Of a DNA stretch of 64,000 nucleotides, positions 56,905-64,000 are shown piece after piece. The position numbers and the translations under genes are program-made. The stretch's first letter is position 1. Each line of letters begins with the position of its first letter. Source of the stretch: Ficedula albicollis (taxonomy: Eukaryota > Chordata > Aves > Passeriformes > Muscicapidae). The stretch is from positions 248,001 through 312,000 of the forward strand of contig NC_021680.1 in assembly GCF_000247815.1 (NCBI RefSeq), in the 5' to 3' direction. The notes beneath the pieces are model-generated. The model ran no database searches, was not told the DNA's origin, and saw nothing but the letters and a program-made list of their open reading frames with translations.

Positions 56905-57045
56905 CTTGGGAGCCTCTGGTCCCACCTTCTGTCCAAGGCAGCCCTGGGGTTGGATGATGTTGCTCAGGGCTTTTTTCATCCTGGTCTTGAACACCTACAA
57001 GGATGGAGATAGCACCACCAGCCAAAGCTGGGCTGCCCCAAAACT
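56905..57045 (-). mobile_element. CR1 internal/3' fragment
   Basis: On the plus strand it reads like antisense CR1: CATCCTGGTCTTGAACACCT, AAGGATGGAGATAGCACCAC. Both ends are truncated. Confidence 0.65.
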
Positions 57046-57284
57046 TCCTCTCACTTTTTTTTTTTTCTTACATTGCATGTGCTAGATCTATCAGCTGTTC
57101 TGTTCCTCCAGGTTTGCATGTGAATCTGTGCTAAGCCCTCCATGCTCCTCCCATGGGATAACAAAAGATCAGGGATAGAGGATGTGTGTCCCTTCTTGGC
57201 GTGAGGCTGGGGCTGGAATGTTGCTGGTCTTGGATGCACGAGGATCCTGGTCCCACCCCATTCCCAGACAGGCACACGGCTCAC

Positions 57285-60200
57285 TCCTTCAGTATCTTTT
57301 ATTAATGTATAGAAAATGCATTAAAAAAAGGAACTATACATAGCCTAAGAGCAGTCAGGACTAAAAATACTGGTTAACAATGGTTAACAAGCGTTGATCC
57401 CATTCTCCAAGCTACATTTTCATTACAGGGTGGGGAGGGTTGCTTAATATATTATTTATTTATATTATATTTTTTATTTATGCATTTATTTACTTTCCTC
57501 TTCCCCCTCATTTGGTTGCAGTGGTTTGTGTTTGAGTTCATCAGAACCTGTCCAAGGCATTTTGTTGCCTCTGCTCTCCCTTATTTATGTTCTGAAACTT
57601 TTTTAACAAATTAAGAACATTTCCAGGATCACATCTGTACACAGCTTGTTTGTTTGTTTAGGTCTTTGTGTCACCATCCTTCTGAGAAACCACTGACATC
57701 TGAAGAATTGCAGGCTGGGTGCTGAAGTGGGTCTAGGCATCAGGATCTTCCAAGGGAAGGGCCTTTCCCTCCCACTTACCCCAGTTTCCTCTCTGTAGGG
57801 GGCAAGGAGCTGCCACCACCATCAGGATTTTATGAAAGGGGAAGGTGACCCTGGAGGTGCTGGTGGTCCCCAGGGGACTCTGTTATCCCAGGGCGCTTGG
57901 CTGGCAGAAACAGGGACGGGATTCTTGTTTGGCCCTGGGACAGAGCCCTTTGTTAGTGGGTGTAAGCATGAATTAAAAGGTTTTATTGGGGTGAGAGTTC
58001 ATTGCTGGCAGTGTTTGATAAAGTCAAAACTTGTGGGCGTGTCTGGGGGGCACAGGATAGGGGTGCGTGGTGAGCCCCGGATGCGATGGCGGGGACGCAG
58101 CAGGAGGGCAGCTCCACGCTGGGATGAAGGTCATGGGCTGGCGAGGAGGTGAGGCACCAGGAGGGTACTTTGGCTCCTGCTGTATTTTGACAGATTGCTC
58201 TGAGCCTGTTGTTGGCATGGAGACACCACTGGCTGAGCCCTCACCAGCTGCATCACTGGGGGTGAAGGTGGCATGAGCTGTGCTTTCCACACCGGGCACA
58301 TCACGTGGGATAAGCACCCCCTTGGGAAGGAGGCAAGAGTGCATTTAGGCTGGTACTAAACTTTGAGATGCCCATGGTAAAGTAATGCAAAAATAAGGAA
58401 TAGAAGGAGACTTCTCCCCAACCTTTGTGTGGATACTCTCCTGGTACCTTCCTACCAAAACCCAGCTACCCTTGGGGAGAGACTGGCCTCTCTCCTTGTT
58501 GAAATTATTCATTTATAGATGCTATCACTTTACTAAAAGCAGTTTTTCCTTTCAGGACTGTTTTTTCCTTTGGTTATGTTTCAATGCAGTGGGAAGGTGG
58601 GCTCAGAGAATGAAAACAGAGGGAAATGAAAATCAGGCAAGGGATGAAAGTCCCTTTGTGTTTCCCCCCAGGATTTTGGAGTTAGAAATAAGAGGTGGCT
58701 TTGAAAGGCTGCAAGGGTCATGGGCGCACACAGTGTTCTGCTGTGTGAAGGATTTGATGTGCTTCTTCCTACTTCCTGTTACACGAGATGGCATCTCACA
58801 GAGATAATGTGGTCTAGGTAACAGCCTCATGCTCCTTTTTGGGCTCTAGAACAAGCCTGAGCCACACAAACCTAGGATGGCAGTGGAGCCACCAGAGCCC
58901 AGTGATAGTTCACATGCTGAAGCCAAAGTTTCTCAGGTTGAATACTGCACCAGATCCAGGCTTAGTTTCTGGGAATTCCAGGGCCAAACCTCACCTAGCT
59001 GGAGAATGAACTAGTCTATCCAGTGATGGAGGGTGAGAAGAAACTACTTAATCATGGAGCTGTTCTGTAGCATCAACATTAAGCACAAATTTGCTTGAAA
59101 CTGATGGCAGGAGGTTTGTAAAAAAAAAAAATAGGCAATTTAGAAAAATAACTTTCTGGCAAATTGTATCTTGTTTATGGACAATGTGAACAGGGGATGA
59201 TGGCCCAAATGACCAGGTCGTCATTGCCAGTTGGGTGCCTGGGCTTGGATTGGGTTATCACCAGGGGAAAACCATGATGTGTAGAAATCTTTCCTTTAAG
59301 AAAGCAACAGTCTTTCACCAATGCCATGGAAAGGCAACATCCTGGTATCACATGAGAGATTAGGGACCAGCACTGATATATAATAGCACTGAAAGATTGG
59401 ATATTTTCTCCAAGAGTGTATTTCATACCTGACTATGCATTTGGGTCAACTGGGCTGACTCATCCTGGTTACAGGATTTGTACAAGGGATGACAGACATG
59501 AGGAGGGAGAGATACATATTAGTAAACCTGTTTAGAGAATAATCAACCTTTTTGAGGATCTTCTTTTGAACCTTCTAGAAAAGCTTGGCAAACTTTGATT
59601 TTCTGTTTGAGTCTTACTTTTGAAAAGAGAGGTTTCATGCCTTTCACTTGACTGTGAATGCTAAGTGTGTTTCCACTGACATCTCTTTCTTTCACCTGGG
59701 TAGGTAAGAAAACAGCACTATCCACTGCCAGTCTCTGCTGGTGATAACCTCTGCTCCATTATAGCTTTCGTTGGGATATTTCTTCCTATAAATTCTTGAT
59801 GGTCTGGGGGAAAATTTACTTTGCTGGTCTACTAAAAGCCTTCTGAGGCTTCAGTCGGTTCCATCTGCTGCTTTTTGTTGGCTTTTGGGTCTTAAAGCAG
59901 GGTTGGGCTCAGGAGGCATGACATGCTGCCACCTATGGGCGTGGCCATGTCCTGTAAGAGATCCCATCGTCTGCAGCCTCTGACTCAACTGGTTGACTTG
60001 TTGCCTGATTTGATGCCAAGGGGAAATAAGGAGGGACACCTCATTTATATATGAGATGTTGCTAAGCATCCTTTCTCCAGGCCAGCTTGTAAGCTGGCCA
60101 CATGAAGGACTGGGCCCTGTATCTAATCTTGATCTCAGTGTTACCTGTGATTTCATGTGCCAGTATGTGGTGTGGAAAAGGAGGTTATGTTTCCCGCTTA

Positions 60201-61880
60201 ATGCTCTTCTTCAGCTCTGCAGCCATAGTGAGTAACGTCAGAACATTAAGGAGTGTGACCGTGAAAGATACACTGGCCTGAATTATAAGCTTCTGCAAGG
60301 ATGCCTTTGTGTTGCCATCTGAAAGATGTTTTTGAGAGAAAGCAGTTTCAGCGTGATAAAACCAGATAGCAGTGTTTAGCATTCGTGATGTTCCTTTGGC
60401 TGGAAATCCAGTGAGGAGCTGCATTGTCTTTGGATGCAGGGACGAGTCCCTTCTTCAACACCAGGCCAGTGACAATTGATTGGAGTCCTTGGCAGAGGAG
60501 TGACTTAAGCATGGTGGTCATTTGGGCTATGTGGAGGTGGAGTCAATGACAACAGGGCACACACAGAGCTATCCAAAGGGTCCATACTCCTTGAGACAGG
60601 AGAAGTTAAGGATGGGAAGAGCAAACCCATTAATTCTTCCAAGGGCCTTGAAGTGCTCCAAAATCTGAATGGAACCCCTTCCAGGAGGGGAAACAGTTAA
60701 TTTCCTGTTATAGAGATGGCAATACTGAGGCACTGAGATTTGTGTCCTTCTTGTGATGGCATTGAAGAGAGATGGTGTAGGAGAAGGAAGGAAATGGACA
60801 TTCCTCAGCTTGCACTTGTCTTCCCTTAGCTGCATTGTCATAATTCCCTGTGTGCGTGGAGGGCCATGAACAGAAGCACCTGAGCTGTGACAACTGTTGG
60901 CTTTAAGTTGGGCTGTGAGTGTGTGATATCTTTTTATTGCTGCCCCTTCTCTGAGACTGTTTTGTTTGCGACCAGTGACCTGAGAGAGAGAGCATGATGG
61001 AATGTAGAAATAACAGAGAAAATGGGTCCTAGATTTCAGGACCACCAGTAGGGATTTTTGTCCTAAGTCTTCTAATTTAAGTCCTTTCTTCTCCATCAAG
61101 TTCATCATAACCCAGGCAGATGTCATGGACCTGGAGTGGGCTGAGTTCAGCTTGGAGGAATGGATAATGAAGGTTGGGGCTGGTGGAGTAATTCCTATTC
61201 CCATACACGCTATGCACACGAGGATCACTTTGTGGTGGGAGCAGCACATGAGCTATGTACTCTCTGGAGTTTGCCTACATATGCAGATATTTGCCAAGCT
61301 CTCCTGTGAAAACTGGGGATGGGATGAGCCTTTTCTCATCCTCACTTAGTCCCTGTGTGTCCAGAGCCTGCACACAGGGGAGAGATGGGCCTCTGCCTGC
61401 TGTTAGAGTTGGTGTCTACAGGATGGCGTGAAGCTTGGGACCTCCCTGACAGGAGGGGACAGGGAGCCAGGGAGCAGACAGGCATCCCTGGCCATGACTG
61501 GGCTGGAAATGGCCATACCAGGTACCTGTGGGGAAGGTTTCTGCCGTAGGCCCCGTGACAAACATTTCTAACAGGGTTTGCTGGAGATTTCTGTGTCTTT
61601 TAAAAAAATATCAAAAAATCTGTCTCTTTCTCTTTCTTCTCATGTTAAGGGCTAGAGTATTCGGATAGGGAGACTGGAAATTTGGTATTTCTCTGGGATA
61701 GATGTAAAGCAATGAGGTCTTTCCTTTTCCATGGCCTTTCCTTGTGTCATGGTTCCCTTCAGCACTTGTGAGGGGCAGGTTGCTATCTCAGACGAGTAGT
61801 AATTTTTTTTCCCTTTTCATATTATAAAATACAAACAAATGACAGAAAAGTTGGTGGGAGGCAAGAGGGGTTCAGCCTGC
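57285..61880 (-). other. TNR: Probable TNR 3' UTR
   Basis: Downstream of the TNR stop codon (61881). A minus-strand AATAAA (plus TTTATT at 57298-57303) followed by AU-rich sequence to about 57680 suggests a 4.6-kb UTR ending near 57285. Tenascin-R mRNAs are known for long 3' UTRs; the boundary here is inferred. No CR1 was seen inside it. Confidence 0.45.

Positions 61881-64000
<2,120 letters not shown>

Noticed and set aside
60569..61249. A 226-codon minus-strand frame
   Set aside because: It lies within the presumed TNR 3' UTR and has no recognisable domain; kept as UTR.

Overview
This window is vertebrate nuclear DNA, almost certainly from a bird. Its genes are split by GT-AG introns. It carries CR1 retroposon fragments with the usual avian 3' sequence, LTRs resembling bird endogenous retroviruses, and CpG-rich promoters. 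The gene order and strands RABGAP1L(+), CACYBP(+), MRPS14(-), a decayed TNN(+), KIAA0040(-), TNR(-) match, from general knowledge, human 1q25. I cannot name the species. There is no bacterial, phage or CRISPR content.

Layout. Bases 1-6000 hold the last four visible coding exons and the 3' UTR of RABGAP1L; one intron carries a palindromic TAC/GTA tract, 60 Gs and 869 bases of ATA repeat. From 6 to 13.4 kb I see no gene, only LTR-like sequence near 10.45-11 kb. A 20-copy, 43-bp GC-rich minisatellite (13476-14333) and 67 Gs lead into the start of CACYBP, whose six coding exons run to 19857 (221 residues). MRPS14 lies convergently on the minus strand (three exons, 24811 to 21501, 128 residues). 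Its first intron holds two assembly gaps and a duplicated, internally inverted CR1. Next come an LTR-like element containing 965 Gs, and then two tenascin-type fibronectin III exons with in-frame stops and a frameshift. With a possible fibrinogen-domain relic at 36.6 kb, these suggest that TNN is a pseudogene here. KIAA0040 is intact in one coding exon (40904-41233). Bases 36-46 kb contain many short direct duplications and one 872-bp tandem duplication. A CpG-rich patch at 47.45 kb is followed by runs of 851 and 86 Gs. From about 57.3 kb to the end lie the presumed TNR 3' UTR and its last two coding exons, which encode the end of the fibrinogen-like globe.

The genes do not form a pathway. 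They share ancestral synteny: a Rab GTPase-activating protein, a ubiquitin-ligase adaptor, a mitochondrial ribosomal protein, a small membrane protein of unknown function, and matrix glycoproteins. I found no convincing undescribed biological system. The features most worth a second look are the five long G homopolymers, all G on the same strand, the TNN decay, the promoter minisatellite, and the tandem duplications. Several of these may be assembly artefacts.
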